From assembly GCF_010120715.1 (NCBI RefSeq), contig NZ_CP047591.1:1612001-1676000 (forward strand): a DNA stretch of 64,000 bases, read 5' to 3'. Under the pieces are notes generated by a model. It worked only from the letters and a program-made list of their open reading frames with translations. It did not search any database and was not told the DNA's origin. Source of the DNA: Aminipila terrae (GTDB lineage Bacteria > Bacillota > Clostridia > Peptostreptococcales > Anaerovoracaceae). This document shows positions 27,324 to 37,007 of this stretch, one piece after another; position 1 is the stretch's first letter; each line of letters opens with the position of its first letter. A program made the translations under genes and the position numbers.

Positions 27324-28641
27324 ATGTTAAATAAGTTAAAGGAAACGGGGAAGTTTAATGAAACGGTACAGGCATTGATGGAAGCAAAAGAGATAATTTG
27401 GATTAACCCCAGAGGAATGGAAAATACTTTTGACGAAAACATCACTCAGAGAGATATTGACGAAGCAGAGGCACGACTACAGCGGTTCGCACCTTATATA
27501 AAAAAGGTATTTCCAGAAACTCAAAAAAGCAGCGGTATCATCGAATCACCACTTAAAGAAATTCCAAACATGCAGAAGGAATTATCAGAAATGCTTGGAT
27601 ATGAACATGGGGGAAAGCTGCTTTTAAAATGTGACAGCCATTTGCCTGTGTCAGGCTCCATTAAGGCCCGGGCGGTATTCATGAGGTACTAAAATTTGCA
27701 GAGGATGTAGCACTGGAAGCAGGAATGCTTCAGAAGGATGATAACTACGAAATTGTGGCAGAAGACAGGTTTAAAGAGTTATTTAGCAGATATAGCGTGG
27801 CTGTGGGTTCTACAGGAAACTTGGGATTGTCCATAGGAATAATGAGTGCAAAGCTTGGATTTGATGTGACTGTTCACATGTCTTCCGATGCAAGGCAATG
27901 GAAAAAGGATTTATTGCGTTCAAGGGGGGCAAAGGTTGTGGAATATCCCGACAGCTATCAAAAAGCTGTGGCAGAGGGGCGAAAAGAGGCAGCAGGCAAT
28001 CCCCTGTGTCATTTTGTGGATGATGAAGGGTCTTTGGACCTGTTCCTTGGATATGCAACGGTAGGGAAAAGGCTTGAGAAACAGCTGACAGATTTAAATG
28101 TAGCTGTAGACTCCAATCATCCCTTGTTCGTGTATATACCTTGTGGCGTAGGGGGCGCTCCGGGAGGGTTACCTACGGGATAAAAAAAGTATTTGGCGAC
28201 AATGCGCATTGTTTCTTTGCAGAACCAACCCATGCTCCCTGCATGGTATTAGGTATGTCCACTGGGTTACATGACGGAATTTCCGTTGAAGATATTGGAC
28301 TGGATGGAAAAACAGCCGCTGATGGACTGGCTGTGGGAAGAGCATCCAGACTGGTGGGAAAGACACTGGAAACTTTGATAGATGGTATATCTACTATAGA
28401 CGATTATAAGCTTTATGATTATTTAAGAGCCTTGGCAGATACAGAAGGAATTTACATCGAACCTTCCGCTTGTGCAACCTTTGATACCATTGCAAGAGTT
28501 ATGCAAAATCAGGATTATTTAGAACAATACGGGTTAACAGATAAAATAAATACGGCCACTCACATTTTGTGGGCGACCGGTGGTAGTATGGTACCTGAAG
28601 AGGAAATGAAGCATTATTATTCTTTAGGGTCTAAAATCTGA
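27324..28641 (+). CDS. dsdA: D-serine ammonia-lyase (twice frameshifted)
   Basis: PLP enzyme converting D-serine to pyruvate and ammonia. Three frames join into about 440 residues, the normal DsdA length. The breaks are at G3 runs 27670-27672 (restoring [22 protein letters not shown], containing the PLP lysine) and 28166-28168 (restoring [19 protein letters not shown], the phosphate-binding glycine loop). Other family text includes [29 protein letters not shown] and IEPSACATF. The start at 27324 follows GGGAGG. With the ornithine racemase and the racemase-like gene at 49755 it adds to a theme of D-amino-acid metabolism. Confidence 0.9.
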
Positions 28642-28871
28642 TTAAGAGCCTGTGCCAGCTGGTCAGGGCAGGATGTAGTTTTGTATCCACATTTTATACC
28701 GGACAGCTTATCCCTTACCTGATCAATAGGCATGCCTTCTACCAGGGTTGCTATACCTTTGAGGTTCCCATTGCAGCCCCCATAAAAGCTTACATTTTTG
28801 AGCTTATTATCTTCAATTTCAAAAGACAGGCTTTGAGAACAGACTCCCCGGGGTTTAAATTTATATTCCAT
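28617..28871 (-). CDS. TSCPD domain protein (TIGR03905 type)
   Basis: A small protein of about 84 residues of the TIGR03905 TSCPD family, named after the C-terminal motif, visible here as KTTSCPDQLAQAL; the N-terminal PRGVCSQSLSFEIED and YGGCNGNLKGIATL are also typical. The start at 28871 is preferred (AGGAAG 7 nt upstream) over 28889. Family function is unknown; the conserved cysteines suggest metal or nucleotide binding as in ribonucleotide-reductase-associated TSCPD domains. It overlaps the 3' end of the convergent dsdA gene by about 25 bp. Confidence 0.85.
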   Translation of the reverse strand: MEYKFKPRGVCSQSLSFEIEDNKLKNVSFYGGCNGNLKGIATLVEGMPIDQVRDKLSGIKCGYKTTSCPDQLAQALNQILDPKE

Positions 28872-29032
28872 AGTATTACTTCCTTTCATTCTATATTTTA
28901 CTATATATGACTTGTCCAGATTCCTGAAATGAATTTGTCAGGAAGCAGGGTAATAATAGTCATCAGAAAATATTATACCACAAGAAAAATATTGTAAACA
29001 AGTTTAATGAGATAACCAGTATAGAGGAGCGT

Positions 29033-29818
29033 ATGAACGAAGACAAACTGACAATTGCCATGGCTGAAGATAAGAGCAATCAGTGCCAGCACAATTACAT
29101 GATAACAAATACGGGGTTTCTGGACATGAGACAGCAGACTCTTTGTAAAAGAATATTAAGAAATAATCCAGAGGTTAAAGGTTTTTTCTATGGAGGATAT
29201 GCCGATGCAGAACGCAGAGTTACTGTTTTTACTCCGGATTATATTGGAGCAGAGACGGAAGATGACTTGCAGGAATACTTTTTAACCAATGGGCAGGATA
29301 ACCCTTTAGTATTAATACGGGCTAAACATAACGGATACAAACAGCTGTCCCACAGGGATTACCTGGGGTCTCTGACCGGACTGGGGATAAAAAGAGAAGC
29401 AATTGGGGATATATTGGTAACAGATGGTGGAGCAGATATTATTATTCTCCGGGAGATGACAGACTTTCTGCTGACCAGTTACGGCAAAGCGGGCCGGACC
29501 TATTTAGAGCTTACGGTGGAAGATATAAACAACATTATTATTCCAGAAGGCCTTGTTCAGGAAAAAAGTGATACAGTAGCTTCCCTCAGGCTGGACAATG
29601 TAATTGCTGCAGCCTTTGGAATATCAAGGACTAATGCAGCAGAAGCAGTAAAAAAAGGTTTAGTCTTTGTAAATAATCTGCAGACAGAAAAGGTTGAAAA
29701 ACTGGTTAATGAGGGAGATAAGCTGGTACTCAGAGGAAAGGGCAAAGTAGTGCTCAAAGAGATTGGAGGAAGCACCCGGAAAGACCGGACTTTTATAACA
29801 CTTATGGTAATGAAGTAA
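29033..29818 (+). CDS. YlmH-like S4-domain RNA-binding protein
   Basis: A 261-residue protein of the YlmH family. The N-terminal part has FLDMRQQTLCKRILRN and FYGGYADAERRV, the middle has NDILVTD-like text (AIGDILVTDGGADIIIL), and the C-terminal S4 RNA-binding domain reads LRLDNVIAAAFGISRTNAAEAVKKGLVFVNN. YlmH is usually in a cell-division cluster (sepF-ylmGH-divIVA) and has been linked to ribosome rescue in Bacillus; here it stands alone. AGAGGAG precedes the ATG and a terminator follows. Confidence 0.88.
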   Translation: MNEDKLTIAMAEDKSNQCQHNYMITNTGFLDMRQQTLCKRILRNNPEVKGFFYGGYADAERRVTVFTPDYIGAETEDDLQEYFLTNGQDNPLVLIRAKHNGYKQLSHRDYLGSLTGLGIKREAIGDILVTDGGADIIILREMTDFLLTSYGKAGRTYLELTVEDINNIIIPEGLVQEKSDTVASLRLDNVIAAAFGISRTNAAEAVKKGLVFVNNLQTEKVEKLVNEGDKLVLRGKGKVVLKEIGGSTRKDRTFITLMVMK

Positions 29819-29831
29819 AGTGATAATACAG

Positions 29832-29858
29832 ACCACTGCTATTTAAGCAGTGGTTTTT
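29832..29858 (+). terminator. intrinsic terminator after ylmH-like gene
   Basis: ACCACTGCT (29832-29840) pairs with AGCAGTGGT (29846-29854), followed by a T-tract. Confidence 0.92.
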
Positions 29859-30015
29859 ATTTTTTTGGAGCAAGAAAATATACAGAATTGCTCTTTTTTT
29901 CATACAATTTAGTCTATTTTGATGGAATACTTTGACTCATTTTTACTTAAAATGTAAAATACAATATATCAAAGTTAATTTCTATTAGTGTATCAACTTG
30001 AAGAGGAGAGAAAAG

Positions 30016-31722
30016 ATGAAAAAGTTTAGAGTTTTAGCTTTAGCTATGGTAGTAGCTCTACTACTTGGCACAACAAGTGCATTTGCATGCACAGCGGTAT
30101 ACGTTGGTAAGAATGTAAGTGATGATGGAAGTACAATTCTTGCAAGAAGTGAAGATCAGGGTACAGGAGCCTATAACAAAATGTTTCTTGTTACAGACAG
30201 AGTTGAAAATGTACCTGGACGTACAATAAATGATGTACAGGGATTTTCATATCCATTACCAGCAACTACGTATAAGTACACAATGATTCCTGATAACTCA
30301 GACGCCGGAGACGGTCCTTATATGGGAGCTTGTACGAATGAATACGGCTTAAGTATAACAGGAACAGTTTCTGCTTCTCCTAAACCTGAAGTTGAAAAGG
30401 TGGATCCTTTCGTTGAAGGAGGTCTGAGAGAAGCTGTTCTTACAGGGATTGTTGCATCTACTTGTAAAACTGCAAAAGAAGGCGTAGAAAGACTCGCAAG
30501 TATCATCGAGAAATATGGCTCCGAGGAAGGCAATGTTATTATGATTGCTGACCAGAAAGAAGCCTGGATTTTTGAAGTTTACAGTGGACATTTATGGGCT
30601 GCCCAGAAAATGCCTGCAGATAAGGTGGCTGTATTTGGTAACCAGTTTATGATTGGTCCTGTAGATCCTGCAGACAAAGACAACCTAATGTATCAGAAAG
30701 ATTTATTTAAAACTGCAGATGCAAACAAGTGGACCAAACTTGTAGATGGAAAGGTACATCTTGCTGCTACTTTCGGAGAACCAAGAGAAGACTATTCCAA
30801 TATGCGTACATGGATGGGACATAAGTTACTGGCCCCTGCAACAGTCAGTGATTACAACACCGACACTTTATATCCTTTATTCTACGACCCAGCTAAGAAA
30901 GTTTCTGCCCTGGACGTTATGAACGTACTTCGTAACAGATATGAAGGAACAAAATACGATGCATCTCTTCCAGGAAATGAAGGTTTAAGAGTAATTGGAG
31001 TGGAACGACAGTCACAGATACACGTGATTCAGATTAAGGATAATTATCCTAGAGAAATTTCAGCATTACAGTGGCTTGCTTTCGGTAATGCAGAGCATTC
31101 TGTATTCCTGCCAAGCTTCAGTGGTATCACAGATACTTATAAAGCATATAAAGTAGATGGGGCAAACTACAATCCGGATGGGGCTTACTGGAAGTTTAAG
31201 AGAATCTGTACTTTAGCAGAACAGAACAGGAGCTTTTATGGTCAGGGAGTAAGAGATTACTGGAGATACTATGAACAGAATCAATATAATGACATGAAGG
31301 CAGCAGAACAGAAAATGATTAAACTGTATGCAGAAAATCCAGCTAAAGCAAAAAAATATGTAACCGATTTACATATGCAGATTTCTGAAAAGGCATGTAA
31401 AGATGCAGATCATTTATATGATAACTTATTATTCTTCATGATGGACAGATTCGGTCGAAAGGCTGAAAAGCTTGGAGGGCCTTTTGTTCCTGAGATTTCC
31501 CTTCGTGATGCAGCAAATGCCAAGGGATATACCATTAAATGGACTGGAACGAAAAACCCTATCGTATTGACCAACGGGACTTCATCCTATAGCTTTACAA
31601 TGGGTAAGGACAGCTGTATAGTAACAAAAGGTGGTAAGGCAACAGAAGTGAAAATGAATTTTGCGCCAGTAGAGGAAAACGGTACCACCTATATTCCGCT
31701 GGATCTGGCTATGACTCTTTAA
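30016..31722 (+). CDS. secreted C69-family dipeptidase
   Basis: Exported Ntn-hydrolase dipeptidase (PepD/C69 family). The start at 30016 (MKKFRVLALAMVVALLLG) follows GAGGAGAG and gives 568 residues; a TTG at 29998 lies before the site. The signal peptide is clear and its cleavage after SAFA leaves a new N-terminal cysteine (CTAVYVGK), the expected catalytic nucleophile. Later conserved stretches include DGSTILARSEDQG and AWIFEVYSGHLWAA. It probably supplies amino acids from extracellular dipeptides, in keeping with an amino-acid fermenter. A long-stem terminator follows. Confidence 0.9.
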   Translation: MKKFRVLALAMVVALLLGTTSAFACTAVYVGKNVSDDGSTILARSEDQGTGAYNKMFLVTDRVENVPGRTINDVQGFSYPLPATTYKYTMIPDNSDAGDGPYMGACTNEYGLSITGTVSASPKPEVEKVDPFVEGGLREAVLTGIVASTCKTAKEGVERLASIIEKYGSEEGNVIMIADQKEAWIFEVYSGHLWAAQKMPADKVAVFGNQFMIGPVDPADKDNLMYQKDLFKTADANKWTKLVDGKVHLAATFGEPREDYSNMRTWMGHKLLAPATVSDYNTDTLYPLFYDPAKKVSALDVMNVLRNRYEGTKYDASLPGNEGLRVIGVERQSQIHVIQIKDNYPREISALQWLAFGNAEHSVFLPSFSGITDTYKAYKVDGANYNPDGAYWKFKRICTLAEQNRSFYGQGVRDYWRYYEQNQYNDMKAAEQKMIKLYAENPAKAKKYVTDLHMQISEKACKDADHLYDNLLFFMMDRFGRKAEKLGGPFVPEISLRDAANAKGYTIKWTGTKNPIVLTNGTSSYSFTMGKDSCIVTKGGKATEVKMNFAPVEENGTTYIPLDLAMTL

Positions 31723-31746
31723 ACTTAACAAAAATTTGTAATATGA

Positions 31747-31788
31747 AAAAAATAACCTTTTCGGTATTAACTGAAAAGGTTATTTTTT
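31747..31788 (+). terminator. intrinsic terminator after dipeptidase gene
   Basis: AAATAACCTTTTC pairs with GAAAAGGTTATTT around a 10-nt loop and ends in a T-tract. Confidence 0.9.
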
Positions 31789-31941
31789 ATTGATTTACAG
31801 GTATACAGTTTTATAATAACAGAGTAAATTAACAAACTGTATATATTAAAATAATTGAAATTGCATATTCCAACATTATCACTTATAGAGTAATATATAG
31901 AGAGAAATAGTTTTACTTTATATATGAAAGAGGGAAATGCA

Positions 31942-32475
31942 ATGAGTACAAATACACAGTCAGTTTCAGCTACGAGAAATACAACCAAAACATTAGTAAT
32001 AAATGCGTTATTTATTGCACTAACGCTGGCGGCAACAATGTTTATTAATATCAGACTGCCATTTATGATGGGCAATGGAGGACTGATCCACCTGGGCAAT
32101 GTTCCACTATTTATTGCAGCTATGGTTTATGGCAAAAAAACAGGAGCTTTAGCTGGGGCCTTTGGAATGGGTATGTTTGACCTTATCTCTGGGTGGACTG
32201 CGTGGGCACCTTTTACTTTTGTTATTGTTGGATTTATAGGATTTACTGTAGGGATCATTACTGAAAAATTAAACTTCAAACCAGTTGTGGTCAATACTAT
32301 TGCAATAATTGCCGCACTTATCATAAAGGTTGTGGGGTATTATTTTGCAGAAGTAATTTTATACGGAAACTGGATTCAGCCTTTTGGATCCGTTCCAGGG
32401 AACGTTATGCAGATTGTAGTAGCAGGAATTATCGTTCTTCCAATTGTAGATCGTATAAAGAAATTTGCCAGATAG
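31942..32475 (+). CDS. ECF transporter S component
   Basis: Substrate-binding membrane subunit of an energy-coupling-factor vitamin/cofactor transporter, about 177 residues with five to six helices. The start at 31942 (MSTNTQSVSATRN) follows GAGGGAAATGCA. After a short polar N-terminus comes LVINALFIALTLAATMF, then the family-typical HLGNVPLFIAAMVYGKKTGALAGAFGMGMFD region. The shared EcfA/EcfT module is not in the window. It is followed 14 bp later by a class V aminotransferase, suggesting a substrate related to vitamin B6 or an amino compound, but that is a guess. Confidence 0.82.
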   Translation: MSTNTQSVSATRNTTKTLVINALFIALTLAATMFINIRLPFMMGNGGLIHLGNVPLFIAAMVYGKKTGALAGAFGMGMFDLISGWTAWAPFTFVIVGFIGFTVGIITEKLNFKPVVVNTIAIIAALIIKVVGYYFAEVILYGNWIQPFGSVPGNVMQIVVAGIIVLPIVDRIKKFAR

Positions 32476-32489
32476 CAGGGAGGTAATAT

Positions 32490-33623
32490 ATGTACAAAAC
32501 AATGACACCAGGGCCTACTAACGTGAGGGAAAACGTACGTATGGCAAGAAGCCTGGAAACCACCAATCCCGATATAGACCCAGCATTTTGTGAATTTTAT
32601 AAAGAAACCTGTGATCGTTTAGCTCAGCTTATGTATACAAAAAATAATGTATACATTCTAGGTGGGGAAGGGATTTTAGGCCTTGAAGCAGCATGTGCTT
32701 CTTTAACAGAGAAGGGCGACAGGGTTTTAGTTATAGATAATGGTATCTTTGGAAAAGGTTTTGCAGACTTTGTAACAATGTATGGCGGTGAAGCAGTATC
32801 TTTTGTTTCTGATTATCACAGGCCTGTTGAAGTATCCAAGTTGGAAGAATTTCTGAAAAAGGATTCTGATTTTAAATATGCCACAGTTGTACACTGCGAT
32901 ACTCCAAGTGGCGTGCTGAACCCCATAAAAGGTATCTGCAACTTGCTTGCATCTTATGGAATATTAACGGTAGTAGATTCTGTTGCAGGTATGTTTGGTG
33001 AATACGTAAATATTGATGAAAGCAAAATTGATATTTTGTGTGGGGGTTCCCAGAAGGCATTGTCAGCTCCTCCGGGATTAACAATGTTGTGGGTAAGTGA
33101 TAAAGCCATAGAAACTATGGAAAATCGAAAGACTCCAATAGCATCATTTTATGCAAATATTTTAACTTTTAAAAATTATTATAAAGAAAAATGGTTTCCA
33201 TATACCATGCCAATCAGCGATATATATGGATTGCGTGCAGCAGTGGACAATGTTATGGCTGACAAAGGCATTTTGGAAAGGCATGAAAAGATTGCAGCAG
33301 CTACCAGAAAGGCCGTTCTGGCAGGGGGGATGGAACTCTATCTTGAAGAGGGATATTCCAATACAGTAACGGTTATCAAGGTTCCAGCAGGTTTTACAGA
33401 TAAACAGATTCTGGAAACTATGAAAGAAAAATATAATGTTATGATTTCAGGTTGCTTTGACATTTTAGCGGGTAAAGTTATCCGAATTGGGCATATGGGA
33501 GAAAATGCAAATAAAGAAGATATGAAGAATGTTCTGGATGCGCTCACCAAAACCTTAAAGGATATAGGATTCCCTGTTAAATGCAATATGGCAGAGATTT
33601 TTCTGGAAGAATTAAATAAATAA
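32490..33623 (+). CDS. class V PLP aminotransferase (alanine-glyoxylate / pyridoxamine-pyruvate type)
   Basis: A 377-residue fold-type I aminotransferase. The N-terminal TPGPTNVRENVRMA is typical of the SgaA/AGT subgroup, and the PLP lysine is in CGGSQKALSAPPGL, with VVDSVAGMFGE carrying the aspartate that contacts the pyridine nitrogen. GGGAGG precedes the ATG. It follows the ECF S component by 14 bp, so both are in one operon. Substrates could be alanine/glyoxylate, pyridoxamine/pyruvate or an aminophosphonate; the sequence does not decide. Confidence 0.82.
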   Translation: MYKTMTPGPTNVRENVRMARSLETTNPDIDPAFCEFYKETCDRLAQLMYTKNNVYILGGEGILGLEAACASLTEKGDRVLVIDNGIFGKGFADFVTMYGGEAVSFVSDYHRPVEVSKLEEFLKKDSDFKYATVVHCDTPSGVLNPIKGICNLLASYGILTVVDSVAGMFGEYVNIDESKIDILCGGSQKALSAPPGLTMLWVSDKAIETMENRKTPIASFYANILTFKNYYKEKWFPYTMPISDIYGLRAAVDNVMADKGILERHEKIAAATRKAVLAGGMELYLEEGYSNTVTVIKVPAGFTDKQILETMKEKYNVMISGCFDILAGKVIRIGHMGENANKEDMKNVLDALTKTLKDIGFPVKCNMAEIFLEELNK

Positions 33624-33638
33624 ATTTAACTATATGGA

Positions 33639-33680
33639 GCTGTTGCAAATGACTGATATTTTGCGACAGCCCCTTTTTTA
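33639..33680 (+). terminator. intrinsic terminator after aminotransferase gene
   Basis: GCTGTTGCAAA (33639-33649) pairs with TTTGCGACAGC (33660-33670), one wobble pair, followed by a T-rich tract. Confidence 0.88.
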
Positions 33681-33779
33681 TGCTGATTACGATATTAAAC
33701 AGCCAAACTCAGGCCACCAAATTTTGAATAGGAGAGTAAAAAACAGGAATAAGTTTTTTGCTCTTATAATTATAAAAAA

Positions 33780-34030
33780 ACAAAAAACACGGTAGCATTT
33801 TCCGCAAAAACTACCGTGTTTTATGAAAGTTGAAACTTTATGGTAGCCATTTCAATAAAAAAGCTAACAATGTGTCAAAACTAACGGGTAAAGATGCAAA
33901 AAGCTACCGGGATTTAAGTAAAAATGATAATCACGGTAGCACCAACAGTATAAAAGATTTCATGTACTCCCTCCTAAGCAACAAGTCATCTTATTATTTC
34001 ACTTGTCTACCTAGAAGAGGAGGGCATATC
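33780..34030. ncRNA. orphan structured element; possible degenerate c-di-GMP-I-like RNA
   Basis: This gap has no credible gene. It holds alternating complementary segments: CACGGTAG (33789-33796) and CTACCGTG (33810-33817), GGTAGCC near 33842, GCTACCGGG near 33901, CACGGTAGC near 33935. GCTACCG can pair with either neighbour. On the plus strand, TGCAAAAAGCTACCGGG followed by TTTAAG and later CACGGTAGC resembles the core of the c-di-GMP-I (GEMM) aptamer, and CGCAAAAACTACCG with ATGGTAGCC resembles a second partial copy, but the GAAA tetraloop stem and P1 are not evident. A nested hairpin (CCCTCCT...AGGAGGG with ACAAGT/ACTTGT inside) follows at about 33969-34023. There is no gene downstream on either strand. 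Confidence 0.3.
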
Positions 34031-34051
34031 ATTTTTAAACTGACCTTTGTT

Positions 34052-34687
34052 TTATTTTATAGTCTTTATGAGGTTTAAGTCTTTAGAAATTTGCAGGTTC
34101 ACCTTTAGTACGTTTACAGTATCTTCACCAAATACTCCAAGAAACTTGCTTTGAGAACTATTCCTTACAATTTCTTTCAGGCGGCTCTCCGATAAGCCCG
34201 TTGACTGGGCCAGTGCTGGTATTTGTACATCGGCGGATTCCGGACTTATATGCGGGTCGAGACCAGAACCAGACGCTGTTAATAAATCAGTAGGGATATC
34301 TTCTTTCTTAACAGATGGATTTGCTGCTAAAAACTCAGAGATGTCCTGCTTTACACGCTTAGAAAGTTCTGGATTGGTAGGTCCGTAATTTTTTGACCCT
34401 GAACTAATACCAGTATACTTTCCATCTTTTTTGTCTTCCACGGTATAAGTATTATAATTTACTGCAGATGGCCGACATTTCATGAAACGTTCATCTGTAA
34501 AATCCTGCCCTATAAGCACAGAGCCTACAGTCTTGTTATCTGCAGTTATCAAACTGCCATTGGCCTGTTTTGGGAAAATTACCTGACTGATACCAGTAAG
34601 AAACAAAGGGTAGGCCAGACCACAAATTAAAAGTAAAGCCAATGTCACTAAAAAGGGCTTTTTTATTCCTTTCAATAAATTACTCAT
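34052..34687 (-). CDS. kdpC: K+-transporting ATPase subunit C
   Basis: Small subunit of the high-affinity KdpFABC potassium pump, needed for assembly and ATP affinity. The 211-residue protein has one N-terminal membrane helix (LVTLALLLICGLAYPLFLTG) and then the periplasmic domain with the family texts ANGSLI, SVLIGQDFTDERFMKCRPSAVNY, ASGSGLDPHISPESADVQIPA and LGVFGEDTVNVLKVN. CTAGGAGG precedes the ATG. Unusually, a 59-codon ORF lies between it and kdpB. Confidence 0.95.
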   Translation of the reverse strand: MSNLLKGIKKPFLVTLALLLICGLAYPLFLTGISQVIFPKQANGSLITADNKTVGSVLIGQDFTDERFMKCRPSAVNYNTYTVEDKKDGKYTGISSGSKNYGPTNPELSKRVKQDISEFLAANPSVKKEDIPTDLLTASGSGLDPHISPESADVQIPALAQSTGLSESRLKEIVRNSSQSKFLGVFGEDTVNVLKVNLQISKDLNLIKTIK

Positions 34688-34737
34688 TATGAGACCTCCT
34701 AGTCTGATTATAGTGTGAAATATTTAGCAGTAATTAA

Positions 34738-34917
34738 TTAGTCAGAAGTATCATCGTTTATTGCTTCATGGATATAATCATCTACAGATTTATAATGCTT
34801 TATATTTTTAGCGGAGGCGGAATACTTAAGTTCATAGTATTCCAGTATTCTCTTGTATCCGTAGAGTATTATAAAGGCTATTGCCAACATACCAATTTGT
34901 TCAAAAAAATTATGCAT
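34738..34917 (-). CDS. small membrane protein encoded between kdpB and kdpC
   Basis: A 59-residue ORF with a good ribosome site (AAGGAG 7 nt before the ATG). It starts MHNFFEQIGMLAIAFIILYG, one membrane helix, and continues with a polar Tyr/Lys-rich then acidic tail ending NDDTSD. It lies 23 bp downstream of the kdpB stop and about 50 bp upstream of kdpC, on the same strand, so it is almost certainly in the kdp transcript. I know of no described Kdp subunit at this position. It may be an extra small regulator or assembly factor of the pump. Confidence 0.7.
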   Translation of the reverse strand: MHNFFEQIGMLAIAFIILYGYKRILEYYELKYSASAKNIKHYKSVDDYIHEAINDDTSD

Positions 34918-34940
34918 GATAAACTCCTTAGAAGGCTGTT

Positions 34941-36994
34941 TTATAAGCCTATAATTATTAACAATGGGGTGATAATTAAATCGATGATTTTTATGCCTGC
35001 AAAAGGAGCAATAATTCCTCCCAGGCCATAAATCAGCATATTGTGAGCCAGCATTTTCTCCGAGCGCTGGGGCTTATATCGAACTCCCTTCATGGCAAGA
35101 GGAATCAGACATGGGATAATGATGGCATTGAAAATCAAAGCGGAGAGTATGGCACTGTAAGGAGTTGATAACCCCATGATGTTTAACACTTTCAGTTGGG
35201 GAATGACTGCCATAAACATGGCAGGAATAATGGCAAAATATTTAGCCACATCATTTGCAATACTGAAAGTTGTCAGGGAGCCCCGGGTAATCAAAAGCTG
35301 TTTGCCGATTTCCACCACATCAAGTATTTTGGTTGGATCAGAATCTAAGTCAACCATGTTAGCGGCTTCTTTGGCAGCAGAGGTTCCGCTGTTCATAGCG
35401 ATCCCAACATCTGCCTGTGCCAGTGCGGGTGCATCGTTTGTGCCATCACCGGTCATGGCTACAACTTTACCCTGAGACTGTTCTGCTTTGATGGCCTTAA
35501 TCTTATCCTCAGGCCTGCATTCTGCAATAAAGCTGTCAACACCGGCTTCCTGAGCTATAGTGGCTGCAGTAAGCGGATTATCTCCGGTACACATGACGGT
35601 TTTGATCCCTATGGAGCGAAGCCTTGCAAACCGATCCACAAGTCCAGGTTTGATTGTATCCTTTAGGTAAATAACGCCGAAAATCTGATTTCCTGAACAA
35701 ACTACAAGAGGAGTGCCCCCAAATTTGGAAACTTCATTAACTTTACTATCTAAATCTTTAGGTATCTGGCCCTTAAGTTCCTGTATATATTTTTTAACGG
35801 AATCATAGGCACCTTTGCGTATTTTGGTCCCATCAGGGAGATTTACGCCACTCATACGTGTTTGCGCTGTAAATTCAATGAACTCCATACCCTGTATGTC
35901 TTTATAGTGATTTGCACTCAATCTTTCCCCAAGTTCTACTACTGATTTGCCTTCAGGAGTATCATCTTTCAGGGAGCAGATAACAGAATAACGGATTAAA
36001 TCTTGTTTGCTTACATTTTCTACGGGAATAAATTGGTAAGCCATACGGTTTCCGTATGTAATGGTACCTGTCTTATCAAGAATCATGGTATCCACGTCAC
36101 CGCAGGCTTCTACAGCTTTCCCTGACATGGCTATGACATTAAAACGTGTAACCCTGTCCATGCCAGCTATGCCTATGGCAGACAGCAGACCCCCGATAGT
36201 GGTTGGAATTAAACATACTGTCAGGGCTATCAAAGTTGAAATCTGAAGCTGCACACCGCTATAGGCAGCAATGGGATATAGGCACACAATGACAATAAGA
36301 AAGATGATAGTCAGGCTTACAAGCAAGGTATTCAATGCGATTTCATTGGGTGTTTTTTTACGGGAAGCTCCTTCTACCAAAGAGATCATCCGGTCAAGAA
36401 AAGATTCCCCAGGGTTTGAGGTAACCTGAATTTTAAGCCAGTCGCTTACTACAGTTGTACCTCCGGTAACGGATGCAAAATCGCCTCCGGTTTCCTTTAG
36501 TACGGGAGCAGATTCTCCGGTAATGGCGGATTCATCTACGGAGGCAATACCTTCAATGATCTCCCCATCATTGGGGATAATCTCTCCCGCCTTTACAAGG
36601 ATAATATCACCCTTTTTTAAGGAGTTTGCATTTATAATGTTTTCTATACCGCTAGCATTTACAATCCGGGCCTGCATATCTTTCTGGGTATTTTTTAAAC
36701 TTTGTGCCTGGGCTTTACCCCTGCCTTCTGCTACCGCTTCTGCAAAATTGGCAAAAAGTACGGTAACGAAAAGTATAGCAGATACTATGCCGTTATAAAA
36801 TCTCAGATTATTCCCTTCATCACCGAAAAGACCAGGGAAAAACAAAGGAGCAGGGTTATGATAAATCCTGTTTCAACCACAAACATAACGGGATTTTTTA
36901 TCATATATAATGGATTTAATTTTATAAATGCTCCTTTTATGGAAGATTTTAAAATATCCTTTGTAACAAATTTTGTTTTTAATTCTTTATTCAT
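34941..36994 (-). CDS. kdpB: K+-transporting ATPase subunit B (frameshifted)
   Basis: P-type ATPase catalytic subunit of KdpFABC. Two frames, 36803-36994 and 34941-36845, join when one base is added to the A5 run at 36838-36842 (T on the coding strand), giving [22 protein letters not shown] and about 684 residues, the normal size. Visible motifs: the TGES loop ([15 protein letters not shown]), the phosphorylation site [14 protein letters not shown], and the hinge motif [18 protein letters not shown]. It follows kdpA by 13 bp. Downstream comes the unusual small ORF, then kdpC. Confidence 0.94.
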
Positions 36995-37007
36995 AAAACT
37001 GTCCTCC

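Noticed and set aside
33960..34060. T-box leader on the minus strand (GGTGCTACCGTG near AGGGAGTA)
   Set aside because: The element is too short for stem I and the specifier loop, and no amino-acid gene follows.
33830..34078. 82-codon plus-strand ORF in the gap beside kdpC
   Set aside because: It overlaps the 3' end of kdpC, has no ribosome site, low-complexity Lys/Ser/Asn composition, and lies over RNA-like inverted repeats.
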